A stretch of DNA of 64,000 nucleotides, taken from positions 341,001 to 405,000 of the forward strand of contig NC_015580.1 in assembly GCF_000253255.1 (NCBI RefSeq), given 5' to 3'. The position numbers were made by a program, and so were the translations under genes. Below are positions 32,534 to 40,689 of the stretch, piece by piece; position 1 is the stretch's first letter; every line of letters begins with the position of its first letter. The DNA is from Novosphingobium sp. PP1Y (GTDB lineage Bacteria > Pseudomonadota > Alphaproteobacteria > Sphingomonadales > Sphingomonadaceae). The notes under the pieces are model-generated. The model did not search any database and was not told the DNA's origin. It saw nothing but the letters and a program-made list of their open reading frames with translations.

Positions 32534-33205
32534 TCAAGTTCCAGCAATGTACAGGTATAGCGCGTCCAGCATGCGTTCCCGATCGGCAGGCGTGGCGCCC
32601 AGCAGTTCACGCCGGGGATAGGGCACGGCCTTTGCCCGGAGCGATGGCCTGTCGCGAAGACCCTGCTGGTGGACGCTGGCGATCTGCGAGACCTTGCCGG
32701 TGAAGCCGACCCAAAAGCCCTGGTCGTCGGTCTGGGTCTTCAGGAAACGCGAACTTGCCAGGCGGCGGAACATGGCCCTGCGGCGCAGGCCACCACGACG
32801 GCGCAGCTTGCCGGCGCCGCGGTTGCGATATTCTTCCGGTACGGGGAGCCACTTGACCACCTTGTCGAATTCGAAGGTGCGGATGCCGCCGGCCCCGATA
32901 TCGAAGCCGGTCATCGAGCGGCCTGTGCCCCAAGTGAAACTCTTCATGATCACGCGGCGCGGCGGGCCGCCGCCGTGTGCGGGATAGAGAAAGCAGGCCG
33001 TACCCCGGCCCGATACCGGCGGCTGCTTGGCCTTACGCGGTTCGAAGGCGCTGCCATCGGGCTGGTGCTGGGCGGTGATGCGCTGGCGCTGGCTGATTGC
33101 CAGTTCGCGGGCCATCTTTCGCATGATCGCGCGCCGCTTGCCCGACGAAAGGCTGCGCAGCAGGGCGCCTGCGATGCGTTCGACTTCGGCCAGATCGTCC
33201 GTCAT
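32534..33205 (-). CDS. S: Tail completion protein gpS
   Basis: The 223-residue protein (MTDDLAEVERIAGALLRSLS, SGKRRAIMRKMARELAISQR, PDGSAFEPRK) belongs to the P2 gpS/virion morphogenesis family. It is longer than P2 gpS (150 residues) because of a central basic insertion (GAGKLRRRGGLRRRAMFRRL). It starts within gpR's stop. Confidence 0.88.
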   Translation of the reverse strand: MTDDLAEVERIAGALLRSLSSGKRRAIMRKMARELAISQRQRITAQHQPDGSAFEPRKAKQPPVSGRGTACFLYPAHGGGPPRRVIMKSFTWGTGRSMTGFDIGAGGIRTFEFDKVVKWLPVPEEYRNRGAGKLRRRGGLRRRAMFRRLASSRFLKTQTDDQGFWVGFTGKVSQIASVHQQGLRDRPSLRAKAVPYPRRELLGATPADRERMLDALYLYIAGT

Positions 33206-33720
33206 GCGTCAGGAGGAATCGCCGGTGTCAGAACGGCATCAGGATCGGTGGTCTCGGCGAGCAGTTGGACATTGCCAAAGCCCTGCAGAAAGGACGCGGT
33301 CACGCCGTCGAACATCGGCGGGAAGGCCGGTTCCTCGGGGTGGGTCACATCGTAGCCGCTGCCGTCCACGCGTGGGATGACCAGCACGGGTTCGGTCAGG
33401 TCAATCGACAGCTCTATGTCGTAAGTTTCGCTGTCGAGCAGTTCGGCTTCGAACCGGAAGGGCTTGTTATCGCTTGCCTGCAGCAGCTGCGGCTGTTCCT
33501 TCTCGATCCATGCCAGAACGGCGACCATGATCGTATCGGTATCGCCCGCAAAGTCCGTGATGAGCGCTTTGACCGTATAGGCATAGGCGAATGACAGCGT
33601 AGCGGATCGGCGCGCGCCGACCTGGCCGCCTTCGAGGTAAACCTGCAGGAGATCCGGGTGAGTCTTCAAATCGGGCAGGAAGGCGGTCAGCCAGCGCCGC
33701 AGGCTATCGGCCTTGCGCAT
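33202..33720 (-). CDS. R: Tail completion protein gpR
   Basis: The 172-residue protein starts MRKADSLRRWLTAFLPDLKT and has VYLEGGQVGARRSATLSFAY, the gpR family pattern (P2_Phage_GpR). It acts with S at the head-tail end of the tail. It overlaps the Rz1-like gene by 17 bases at its start. Confidence 0.88.
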   Translation of the reverse strand: MRKADSLRRWLTAFLPDLKTHPDLLQVYLEGGQVGARRSATLSFAYAYTVKALITDFAGDTDTIMVAVLAWIEKEQPQLLQASDNKPFRFEAELLDSETYDIELSIDLTEPVLVIPRVDGSGYDVTHPEEPAFPPMFDGVTASFLQGFGNVQLLAETTDPDAVLTPAIPPDA

Positions 33721-34006
33721 AATCCGCCTCCGAAGCGATGCGGACCTGTGCCTGCAGTTCGATCAGCATGGCGCGGATCTGACCAGCCACATCGTACAGC
33801 GCGTTCAGGCTGGCGACGGCATCCGCGCCATCCATCTCGCCTGCGCTATTGCGCTGCACCTTCGGCAGGGGCGGTGGCGGTGCCAGAAGGCTGGGCGACA
33901 CCTTCGGCATTGGCGATCGCGGCGGAACGGTCGAGCAGGCGCACGCCATCAGCATCGATGCAGAGATTGCGATAGACCGGGCGTTCGATGACCTTCTGGC
34001 TTTCAT
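33704..34006 (-). CDS. Rz1: o-spanin (Rz1-like lipoprotein), overlapping Rz out of frame
   Basis: The 100-residue frame starts MKARRSSNARSIAISASMLM and has the lipobox LMAC (Cys about 22) followed by a Pro-rich stretch (SLLAPPPPLPKV), the hallmark of Rz1 outer-membrane spanins. It begins inside the Rz-like gene in another frame and extends past it. Embedded or overlapping spanin pairs are common in phages; the pair disrupts the outer membrane at lysis. Confidence 0.7.
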   Translation of the reverse strand: MKARRSSNARSIAISASMLMACACSTVPPRSPMPKVSPSLLAPPPPLPKVQRNSAGEMDGADAVASLNALYDVAGQIRAMLIELQAQVRIASEADYAQGR

Positions 34007-34241
34007 GATAGATTTCCCTGACGCTGGATTGCCGCGCATATTCGGCGGCCTGGGCGCGCTCGGCAGACGCATCGATCTGGCCCTGCAGCTTGCGGCGGAC
34101 GGCATCTGCGGCATCGTCCGCACGCTTCTGCGCGGCCCGCTCCTGCGTCACGCCGATATGCGTGCCGTAGGCGAAGCCGCCGATGCCGGAGAGGCAGGTG
34201 GCCAGCGCCCCGGCAAGGGCAAGGTGGGATGCGCCGATCAA
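33846..34241 (-). CDS. Rz: i-spanin (Rz-like)
   Basis: The 131-residue protein has a N-terminal signal-anchor (LALAGALATCLSGIGGFAYG) and a helical periplasmic region (ADDAADAVRRKLQGQIDASA). This is the layout of an inner-membrane i-spanin. It starts inside the endolysin stop (ATGA) and contains the start of the Rz1-like frame. Confidence 0.7.
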   Translation of the reverse strand: MIGASHLALAGALATCLSGIGGFAYGTHIGVTQERAAQKRADDAADAVRRKLQGQIDASAERAQAAEYARQSSVREIYHESQKVIERPVYRNLCIDADGVRLLDRSAAIANAEGVAQPSGTATAPAEGAAQ

Positions 34242-34690
34242 GCGAGCAGTCCCTTGAAATAGTTACGGCGCGCGAAGGTCAGTGCTTCCTTGCGCAGGCG
34301 ACCGTCACGATAGCTGACATGCACCCAACCGCTGCTCGGATTGCCGCGCACGTAATTCTCAAGGATCAGCTGGTCGAAGGGCAGGCGGTCACGAATGAAG
34401 GTGGCCACGGTGAGATTGTCGATGCCGGCGATCTCAAGGTCGGCAGCCTCACCCTTCGCATGCTGGCTGCCCGTGGTCGAACCGACAGCAAGGCACAGTT
34501 TGGGAGACCGGAATCTGGAAGTGATCCGAACCGGCTGCCCAAAATGGGCGCGAAGCGGTTCCAGCACCTTGGTGCAAAGCAGCTTCATGGCTGCGATCTG
34601 CTGCGCATCGGGGGAGTTGGCGATCCGTTCGCGCTCGGCGGTGGCCGATGCGGTGAATTCGTCCAGGCTGAAGTTTGGCGACAGCTGCAT
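34238..34690 (-). CDS. Endolysin, M15-family peptidase
   Basis: The 150-residue protein (MQLSPNFSLDEFTASATAER) contains SRFRSPKLCLAVGSTTGSQH, AKGEAADLEI and WVHVSYRDG, giving the zinc-binding His, Asp, His set of the peptidase M15 (D-Ala-D-Ala carboxypeptidase/L,D-endopeptidase) family. It cuts peptidoglycan cross-links during lysis. The start at 34690 gives the typical length; the upstream frame is shadow of the holin gene. Confidence 0.9.
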   Translation of the reverse strand: MQLSPNFSLDEFTASATAERERIANSPDAQQIAAMKLLCTKVLEPLRAHFGQPVRITSRFRSPKLCLAVGSTTGSQHAKGEAADLEIAGIDNLTVATFIRDRLPFDQLILENYVRGNPSSGWVHVSYRDGRLRKEALTFARRNYFKGLLA

Positions 34691-34694
34691 GGGT

Positions 34695-35027
34695 TCAGTC
34701 CTTTTTCGGCAGGAAGCGGTCGGCAAGGCGGCCCGGCACGCTGGCAAGCGCGTCGGTCGCGGCCTTTGCGAGGCGGGGTGTGGCGTCGAAGGCGAGCAGC
34801 GCGATGCCGAAGGCGATCGACTGCGCGACGAAGTCATTCCAGCCCGTCAGTTCGATGATGGCGCGGGTGGCGTAGAAGCTGACGGTGGAGCCGACGATCC
34901 ACTGCACGAAGCGCTGGCGCCACGAGAGGCCCGGCTTCCATGCCTGGGCAACAGCCGAGCCGATTAGCGAAGGCGTGAGCGATCCGATGGCATCGGCAAT
35001 GGAGGGGAGGAAGGTGCGCAGGTCCAT
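34695..35027 (-). CDS. Putative holin
   Basis: The 110-residue product has hydrophobic segments around GSLTPSLIGSAVAQAW, QWIVGSTVSFYATRAIIEL and QSIAFGIALLAFDA, with a basic C terminus (DRFLPKKD). Its location directly before the endolysin gene is as expected for a holin that lets the endolysin reach the cell wall. Confidence 0.75.
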   Translation of the reverse strand: MDLRTFLPSIADAIGSLTPSLIGSAVAQAWKPGLSWRQRFVQWIVGSTVSFYATRAIIELTGWNDFVAQSIAFGIALLAFDATPRLAKAATDALASVPGRLADRFLPKKD

Positions 35028-35031
35028 GGTT

Positions 35032-35256
35032 TCAGTCCCAGAGCTGGATGAGGGGCCGCACGCGCGGGGCGCTTATCTCGGCAGTGGCGGGAACGATCAC
35101 GATCGTGCCCAGCGGGAGGATCGGGCCAAGATCGGCAAGGCCCGGATTGGCATCGAGGATGCGGGTCAGGTCGGACGGACCGAGCCCGGCCTCGCGAAAC
35201 AGCAGCAGGTCCAACTTGTCTCCCGCGCGGGCCACGAGGCGCTGCTCGGCCGCCAT
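35032..35256 (-). CDS. X: Tail protein gpX (LysM-like)
   Basis: The 74-residue protein (MAAEQRLVARAGDKLDLLLF, LDANPGLADLGPILPLGTIV, VIVPA) is a gpX-family tail protein with a LysM-like fold. It overlaps gpL by one base and lies before the lysis genes as in P2. Confidence 0.92.
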   Translation of the reverse strand: MAAEQRLVARAGDKLDLLLFREAGLGPSDLTRILDANPGLADLGPILPLGTIVIVPATAEISAPRVRPLIQLWD

Positions 35257-35738
35257 CAGATCAGGTCCACGGTAGTGCGCGTGGTGCCGAGGATGTCGCG
35301 GATCGCGTGCATGGCATCGCGGCGCAGTTCGCCGATGGACACTTCCAGCTCGTCTGCCTGATTGCTGCCGGCCGCGGTCGTATCGAAATCGCGGTGCCGC
35401 TCGATCAGCTCGGCCTTGGTGAACAGGGCAATGGCGCGGTTGTAGCGGATCGACTGGACGCTCTGCCCGTCCAGCTGCGGTGCCGGAACGGCGGCGAGAG
35501 TGGCACAGCCTTCGGCCATGCGGTCCTTCGCCCAGGTGCGCAGATCGATCTCCACCGACATGATCGCGCCAAGGATGGCGGCGCGCAGGCGGGCGGGCGT
35601 GATGCTGGTGGGGATGCGGGCAGCCTCGCGCACGCGGGCGGGCTCGATATCCGGAAAGAAGCCGTCATTGATCACGGCGCTTTCGGCAGGCGGGGCCTGA
35701 TCGATTTCCGCTTCCGGCGGGCGGGCAACGAATGTCAT
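35256..35738 (-). CDS. L: Head completion protein gpL
   Basis: The 160-residue protein (INDGFFPDIEPARVREAARI, PTSITPARLRAAILGAIMSV) is a gpL-family head completion/connector protein. It has the YNRAIALFTKAELIERHRDF segment. It follows gpM by 120 bases. Confidence 0.92.
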   Translation of the reverse strand: MTFVARPPEAEIDQAPPAESAVINDGFFPDIEPARVREAARIPTSITPARLRAAILGAIMSVEIDLRTWAKDRMAEGCATLAAVPAPQLDGQSVQSIRYNRAIALFTKAELIERHRDFDTTAAGSNQADELEVSIGELRRDAMHAIRDILGTTRTTVDLI

Positions 35739-35858
35739 GGTGCCTCCTGTTCGGCCCGCCGGCTAACGGGGGTGGGGATCGGGTCAGAGGGCGGCCCTGC
35801 GGCTTCAGGAAGCCTCCCGCCCCGCGCGATCCGCCCCCGAGCGCCGGGGGCGAGCCTG

Positions 35859-36653
35859 TCAGGCGGCGTTCTGGCCGCCCTGTTCGTTGGTTTCTTCGGG
35901 TTCGGGCGTGACGGCGACGAGGAGCTTTTCCGCCCGCCTGATCCGGTCCTTCACACCGATGCGATCGTGGAGGCGCTGGGCCTCACGCAGGGCATCCAGC
36001 GCGGCATTGAGGCGCGGCGCGCTGGTTGAGGCTTCGGACTCCTCGGCCCTGCGCAGCTGCTCGACGCCGATGGCCTTGAGCAGCTTGGCGCGGGCCTGAT
36101 CGTGCATGTCCTCGCCATGGGTCAGGTGATCTGCGCCATCGAGAATGGCGAGCGGGAACTCTTCACCCGCCGCCTGCGTCTTGAGCGCGGCCTCGGCAAT
36201 TTCTTCGAGGATCACGGTCGCGGTATCGCGCTGGTAGCGCGCGGGCATCTCGACGCGGTGGCGCATCATGAATTCGGCAAGGTCGAGCGCGTCTGAATAT
36301 TCGCCGACATCGATCATCCAGACCATGCAGGTCGGCAGCACTTCGGCGGCGATGCCGCTTCCCACGCCCGCGTCAGCCTTGTGCAGGCCGACAAGCCAGT
36401 CACGGTAATGCGGCAGCATTTCGCGCTTGGCCGCGATCTTCAGGTCGATCGACTTGATCTCCTTCAGGCGGCGCAGGTCATGTGTCAGGCGAAGGGCGAT
36501 CTGCGCGGCGGCGCGATCGGCCGGGGCAGCGTTGGCCGCCCCCGCTGCCGGAAGAGGGGCTGCAGCGGGGGCGGCAGCCGCTCCACCATCGGGAGCGGAC
36601 GCGACGGTCTGGGAGGCAAGGATGCGGTCCCGGTGGCGGCGAGCGAGGCTCAT
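35859..36653 (-). CDS. M: Terminase small subunit gpM
   Basis: The 264-residue protein has an Ala/Pro-rich N-terminal linker (PDGGAAAAPAAAPLPAAGAA) and the gpM domain (KREMLPHYRDWLVGLHKADA, LPTCMVWMIDVGEYSDALDL). It recognises and helps cut cos DNA together with the gpP ATPase. The Ala-rich linker is longer than in P2. Confidence 0.92.
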   Translation of the reverse strand: MSLARRHRDRILASQTVASAPDGGAAAAPAAAPLPAAGAANAAPADRAAAQIALRLTHDLRRLKEIKSIDLKIAAKREMLPHYRDWLVGLHKADAGVGSGIAAEVLPTCMVWMIDVGEYSDALDLAEFMMRHRVEMPARYQRDTATVILEEIAEAALKTQAAGEEFPLAILDGADHLTHGEDMHDQARAKLLKAIGVEQLRRAEESEASTSAPRLNAALDALREAQRLHDRIGVKDRIRRAEKLLVAVTPEPEETNEQGGQNAA

Positions 36654-36707
36654 GTGCGTGTCCTGTCAGGTGGAGCGGTGTTGGGTTCGGTTACCGGAGG
36701 GCCGGAA

Positions 36708-37799
36708 TCAGGCGGCGGGCTTCTTGCCCATGACCACGTTCTCGACGAGGGCGGTGCGGCCGTAGTCTTCGACGACGTAGTCTTCGTTCACCGATTCGTA
36801 GTTCTCGATCTGGTCGAGCGCGGGCTCGTCCCTGATCTGGCGGCGGCGGGTTTCCTCCTGCCAATAGATCGAGAGGTTATCGAGGCTGGTGATCAGCATC
36901 GAGGTTTCGGGGAAGAAGGGCACGATCACGGCGCGCTTGCCCGCCAGCTGCTTTGGCAGCGTGAGGATGCGATGCGCGGCCTCGCGCTCGGTCGCGGTTT
37001 CGCCTGCGGCCTGCAGCAGGTTCAGGTACTTGTCCTTGACCAGCTTCCAGCCAACGATGACGACGAGGTCGGTATCGCTGCGGTGCCAGGGATCGAGCAG
37101 GTCGAGCGCGTCGAAGGCCAGCGCGTCGAGGTTGGCATAGTCGGCTTCGGCGCTCGCAGTGTTGGTGGCATCGCCATCGACCACTTCCACGCCCGCCGCG
37201 ACATAGATCGCCTTGGTTGGATCGACCGAAAGGTCACCGTCGTTCAGCACGCGCGAGCCTGCATGGGTGCGGATCTTGTGCAGCCAGCCCTCGTTGACGT
37301 CCTGCAGCAGAGGATTGGCGACGACGTCGGTCGACGCGGCGGCCGAGGTGCCGTTGAAGCCGATCATGATCCGGTCGCGGCCCTGCTGCTTCAGGATCAC
37401 GTCGCGCAGCAGGGTCTGGAACTGGGGCTTGTGGCGCCAGGCATCGAGCTTTGCGTACTTGATCGCGTGGTCGTAGTTGGTCTGGCGGCAGAAGTAGCTG
37501 CCGTTGTCGCCGGTGTCGGTCGGATCGGTGGGGGTGCGGCGGTTGCCGCCTGCCGTGTCGGTGCGGCTTGCCATCGGGCGGGTGACGGTGACGCCGACCT
37601 TCTGCCCGGTCTGCTGCGGCACGCCGACGATGTTGATCTCGCTCAGGAAGTCGCTCGACTCCTGGATCTTCTCTTCCAGCGTCTGCTCAACGGCGGGCGA
37701 TACGCTGAACTTGGTGACGGCATCCTCGACGTCGATACCGTTCAGCAGCGCGATCTGGCTGACGTAGGATTTGAAGAGCTGGCGGGTTTCTTTACGCAT
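36708..37799 (-). CDS. N: Major capsid protein gpN
   Basis: The 363-residue protein starts MRKETRQLFKSYVSQIALLN and has the P2 gpN hallmarks FSVSPAVEQTLEEKIQESSD, FLSEINIVGVPQQTGQKVGV, DHAIKYAKLDAWRHKPQF and IGFNGTSAA. It follows the scaffold gene. It has the HK97-like capsid fold. Confidence 0.95.
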   Translation of the reverse strand: MRKETRQLFKSYVSQIALLNGIDVEDAVTKFSVSPAVEQTLEEKIQESSDFLSEINIVGVPQQTGQKVGVTVTRPMASRTDTAGGNRRTPTDPTDTGDNGSYFCRQTNYDHAIKYAKLDAWRHKPQFQTLLRDVILKQQGRDRIMIGFNGTSAAASTDVVANPLLQDVNEGWLHKIRTHAGSRVLNDGDLSVDPTKAIYVAAGVEVVDGDATNTASAEADYANLDALAFDALDLLDPWHRSDTDLVVIVGWKLVKDKYLNLLQAAGETATEREAAHRILTLPKQLAGKRAVIVPFFPETSMLITSLDNLSIYWQEETRRRQIRDEPALDQIENYESVNEDYVVEDYGRTALVENVVMGKKPAA

Positions 37800-37850
37800 G
37801 TGCGTGGGCTCCTGGCGGGATGAAGGCGGGGGACTTGCGGGACTGCGCGA

Positions 37851-38660
37851 TCAGCAGTCGGTCTTGATGGAGCCGGTGCCGCCGGTGGCCGGGGCGCGGG
37901 TGAAGCTGCCGGGCTGCTCTGTGGCCTTGAGCTTGCTTTCGAGGGCATCGAAACGGGCGCCAAGGGCGGCCACGGCATCGTTGGCGGGCTTCACGGCCGC
38001 CGCGATCTGCAGGCCCATGACACTGGCGAACCTGTCGACATCGAAGGCATTGTCGTTGGCTGGTGCGGGGGCAGGCGGCGGGGTAGCCGGCTCTTCCTCC
38101 TTCCTGTCCTTCCTGAAGAAGGCGAGGAGCGAGCGGCCGATGCTTTCGCCGATCTGTTCGCCGCTGAGCGGCTGCGCAGCGAGTTCGAGGGCGGTTTCGT
38201 GCGCCGTGGTGAACAGGTTGGGACGCGAAAGCGCGGCGAACTTGAGCGGTTCGGTGCCGAGCGAGGCGGGCTGATCGGTGACCGCCAGGCCGACCAGATA
38301 GGCCTTGCCCTCGCCCGCGAAGTCCGGGTGAATCTCGCAGCTTGTGAACAGCTTCTGGCCGGCCTTGTTGATCTCGACCAGCTGATCGTTCGCGTCGATT
38401 TCGGCATAGAGCGCGAGCAGCGACTTCTTCTCGCCATTGAAGCTGAGTTCGACTTCCTCGGTCTTGAGCGAGAGGACCGATCCATAGGCGTTGAACGGGC
38501 GGTCGGGGCTGTAGCCGGCCACATGTTCGCAGTTGATCCGCGCGGTATAGGTGGCCGGGTCATAGCTGGCCGCCATCTGTTCGAGCCATTCGCGCTGGAT
38601 GACGCGGCCGTCGACGGTGGCGCCCTCGACGGCGACGCGGAAAAACTTGCTCTTAGCCAT
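37851..38660 (-). CDS. O: Capsid scaffolding protease gpO
   Basis: The 269-residue protein starts MAKSKFFRVAVEGATVDGRV. Asp17, His46 and Ser107 (DGR, CEHV, FTSCEIHPD) align with the Asp19-His48-Ser107 triad of P2 gpO, a herpesvirus-like maturation protease fused to a scaffold. The C terminus is Ala/Pro-rich with a helical scaffold part. The start at MAKS is chosen to keep this alignment; an upstream ATG at 38702 gives a shadow extension. Confidence 0.92.
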   Translation of the reverse strand: MAKSKFFRVAVEGATVDGRVIQREWLEQMAASYDPATYTARINCEHVAGYSPDRPFNAYGSVLSLKTEEVELSFNGEKKSLLALYAEIDANDQLVEINKAGQKLFTSCEIHPDFAGEGKAYLVGLAVTDQPASLGTEPLKFAALSRPNLFTTAHETALELAAQPLSGEQIGESIGRSLLAFFRKDRKEEEPATPPPAPAPANDNAFDVDRFASVMGLQIAAAVKPANDAVAALGARFDALESKLKATEQPGSFTRAPATGGTGSIKTDC

Positions 38661-38764
38661 GATCGGTTCCGGTTCCCGTGGTTGCGGGGCGGCGCGCCCC
38701 AAGGCCTGCGATTTGGTTGACGGGTCCAGAAAAGGGCTGGCGGGGCCACTTCCTCAAGGGCCTG

Positions 38765-38790
38765 CATTTGGACGGGCGGCTGACCAAATG
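38765..38790. promoter_or_regulatory. 26-bp dyad between divergent capsid and packaging units
   Basis: CATTTGG-ACGGGCGGCTGA-CCAAATG, differing from the other two full copies at one interior base only. It lies 45 bases before the terminase ATG (rightward) and 104 bases before the scaffold ATG (leftward), so it could serve both divergent late units, as in the P2 P/O region. Confidence 0.75.
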
Positions 38791-38835
38791 GACGGCCATG
38801 ATTAAGGGGCGTTTCGCGCGGCATGGTCGGCGGCG

Positions 38836-40689
38836 ATGCCCATTCAAACGCCTTCCCAACCCGGTGCGCCCTCTGCCGCATGGCAGTTCGATCCGCGCCG
38901 CCATGCGCGCAGCCTGTACTGGCGCGGGTGGGGCGTCACGCAGATCGCGCAGGAATTCGAACTGTTCGGCGTGGTCAGCGAAAAGGGCACGCCCATCCCG
39001 CGCGCCACGATCGAGGCGTGGAAGCAGCGCGACCGCTGGGACGATGCGCCATCGATCCGCAAGATCGAGGACGGCCTTGAGATCCGCCTGCTGACGCTGA
39101 TCGCGAAGGAGAAGAAGACCAGCGCCGACCTGGTCGAAATGGACGCGCTCTCCCGCCAGATCGAAAGCCTCGCCCGCGTGCGCCGGTACGAAGAACCGGG
39201 CGGGCATTCCGGCGATCTCAATCCGAAGGTGGGCAATCGCAACGCCGGCCCGCGCCGAAAGGCCAGGAAGAACCACTTCACCGCCGAACAGGCGAGCGAA
39301 CTCAAGCGCATCTTCCTGGACGGGCTCTACGACTACCAGCTGACCTGGTGGAACGCGCTCAGCCAGCGCACCCGCATGATCCTGAAATCGCGCCAGATCG
39401 GCGCGACGTACTACTTCGCCTTCGAAGCCCTGATCGATGCGATCGAGACGGGCCGCAACCAGATCTTCCTGTCCGCCTCAAAGGCGCAGGCGCATCAGTT
39501 CCGCTCCTACATCGTCAGCTTCGCCAAGCTGGTGGGGGTATCGCTGACCGGCGATCCGATGCTGATCACGTCGGACCTGCGGCCGGAAGAGGAAGCGGCG
39601 GCCGAACTGCACTTCCTTGGCACCAATTTCCGCACGGCGCAGGGCCGCCACGGCAATTTCTACTTCGACGAGTTCTTCTGGGTCCATTCGTTCGAGGAAC
39701 TGAACAAGGTTGCCTCGGGCATGGCGACCCACAAGAAGTGGCGCAAGACCTATTTCTCGACGCCGTCCAGCGTTGCCCACCCCGCCTATCCTTACTGGAC
39801 CGGTGAGCGCCGCAACCGGAGGCGCAAGAAGGAAGACCGGGTCTCGATCGACGTCAGCCACAAGGCGCTGGCCAATGGCAGCACCGGGCCGGATCGCATC
39901 TGGCGCCACATCGTCAACATCGAGGATGCCGAGGCCGGCGGCTGCGACCTGTTCGATATCGAGGAACTGCGTGACGAGTACGCGCCCGACGAATTCGCCA
40001 ACCTGTTCCTGTGCGAATTCGTCGACGACAGCCTGTCGGCCTTCAGGTTCAACGACATGATCGCCTGCGGCGTCGACAGCCTGGTCGAATGGACCGACTT
40101 CAACATCGAAGCCGAGCGGCCATACGGCAGTCGTTCGGTCTGGGCCGGATACGATCCGCAGGAAAGCGAGAACGGGGACAATGCCGCGCTGGTGATTGCC
40201 GCGCCGCCGCTGGTCGAGGGTGGGCAGTTCCGGGTGCTGGAGCGCCACCAGCTGCGCGGGCTGGATTTCGAGCAGCAGGCCGAGTTCATCAAGGCGATCC
40301 TGTCGCGCTACACCTGCACCTATCTGGGCATCGACGCCAAGGGCGTGGGTGCGGGCGTCTATCAGCTGCTGGCCAAGCCGGGCGCGATGCCGGGCTGTTC
40401 GGTGGCGAAGATCGAGTACTCGCTCGAACTCAAGGCTCAGATGGTGATGAAGGCGCAAAACGTGGTGCGCCGCGGTCGCCTCGCCTTCGATGTCGGCATG
40501 CTCGACATCGTCTCGGCCTTCGTCTCGATCAAGAAGACGCTCACCAGCAGCGGCCGCAACATGACCTTCAAGGCCGGGCGCGGCGGCGAGGACGGCCACG
40601 CCGATCTTGCCTGGGCGACCATGCACATCCTCATGAACGAACCGCTCGACGGCAAGGAAGCGCCGAAGGGCACGATGGAGATTATCTGA
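38836..40689 (+). CDS. P: Terminase large subunit gpP
   Basis: The 617-residue protein has an N-terminal HTH (DPRRHARSLYWRGWGVTQIA-like, IAQEFELFGVVSEKGTPIPR), an ATPase with Walker A-like ILKSRQIGATYYFAFEALI and Walker B-like GNFYFDEFFW, and a C-terminal nuclease (AGYDPQES, YLGIDAKGVGAGVY). It powers DNA packaging. The start ATG at 38836 follows AAGGGG with long spacing. Confidence 0.94.
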   Translation: MPIQTPSQPGAPSAAWQFDPRRHARSLYWRGWGVTQIAQEFELFGVVSEKGTPIPRATIEAWKQRDRWDDAPSIRKIEDGLEIRLLTLIAKEKKTSADLVEMDALSRQIESLARVRRYEEPGGHSGDLNPKVGNRNAGPRRKARKNHFTAEQASELKRIFLDGLYDYQLTWWNALSQRTRMILKSRQIGATYYFAFEALIDAIETGRNQIFLSASKAQAHQFRSYIVSFAKLVGVSLTGDPMLITSDLRPEEEAAAELHFLGTNFRTAQGRHGNFYFDEFFWVHSFEELNKVASGMATHKKWRKTYFSTPSSVAHPAYPYWTGERRNRRRKKEDRVSIDVSHKALANGSTGPDRIWRHIVNIEDAEAGGCDLFDIEELRDEYAPDEFANLFLCEFVDDSLSAFRFNDMIACGVDSLVEWTDFNIEAERPYGSRSVWAGYDPQESENGDNAALVIAAPPLVEGGQFRVLERHQLRGLDFEQQAEFIKAILSRYTCTYLGIDAKGVGAGVYQLLAKPGAMPGCSVAKIEYSLELKAQMVMKAQNVVRRGRLAFDVGMLDIVSAFVSIKKTLTSSGRNMTFKAGRGGEDGHADLAWATMHILMNEPLDGKEAPKGTMEII

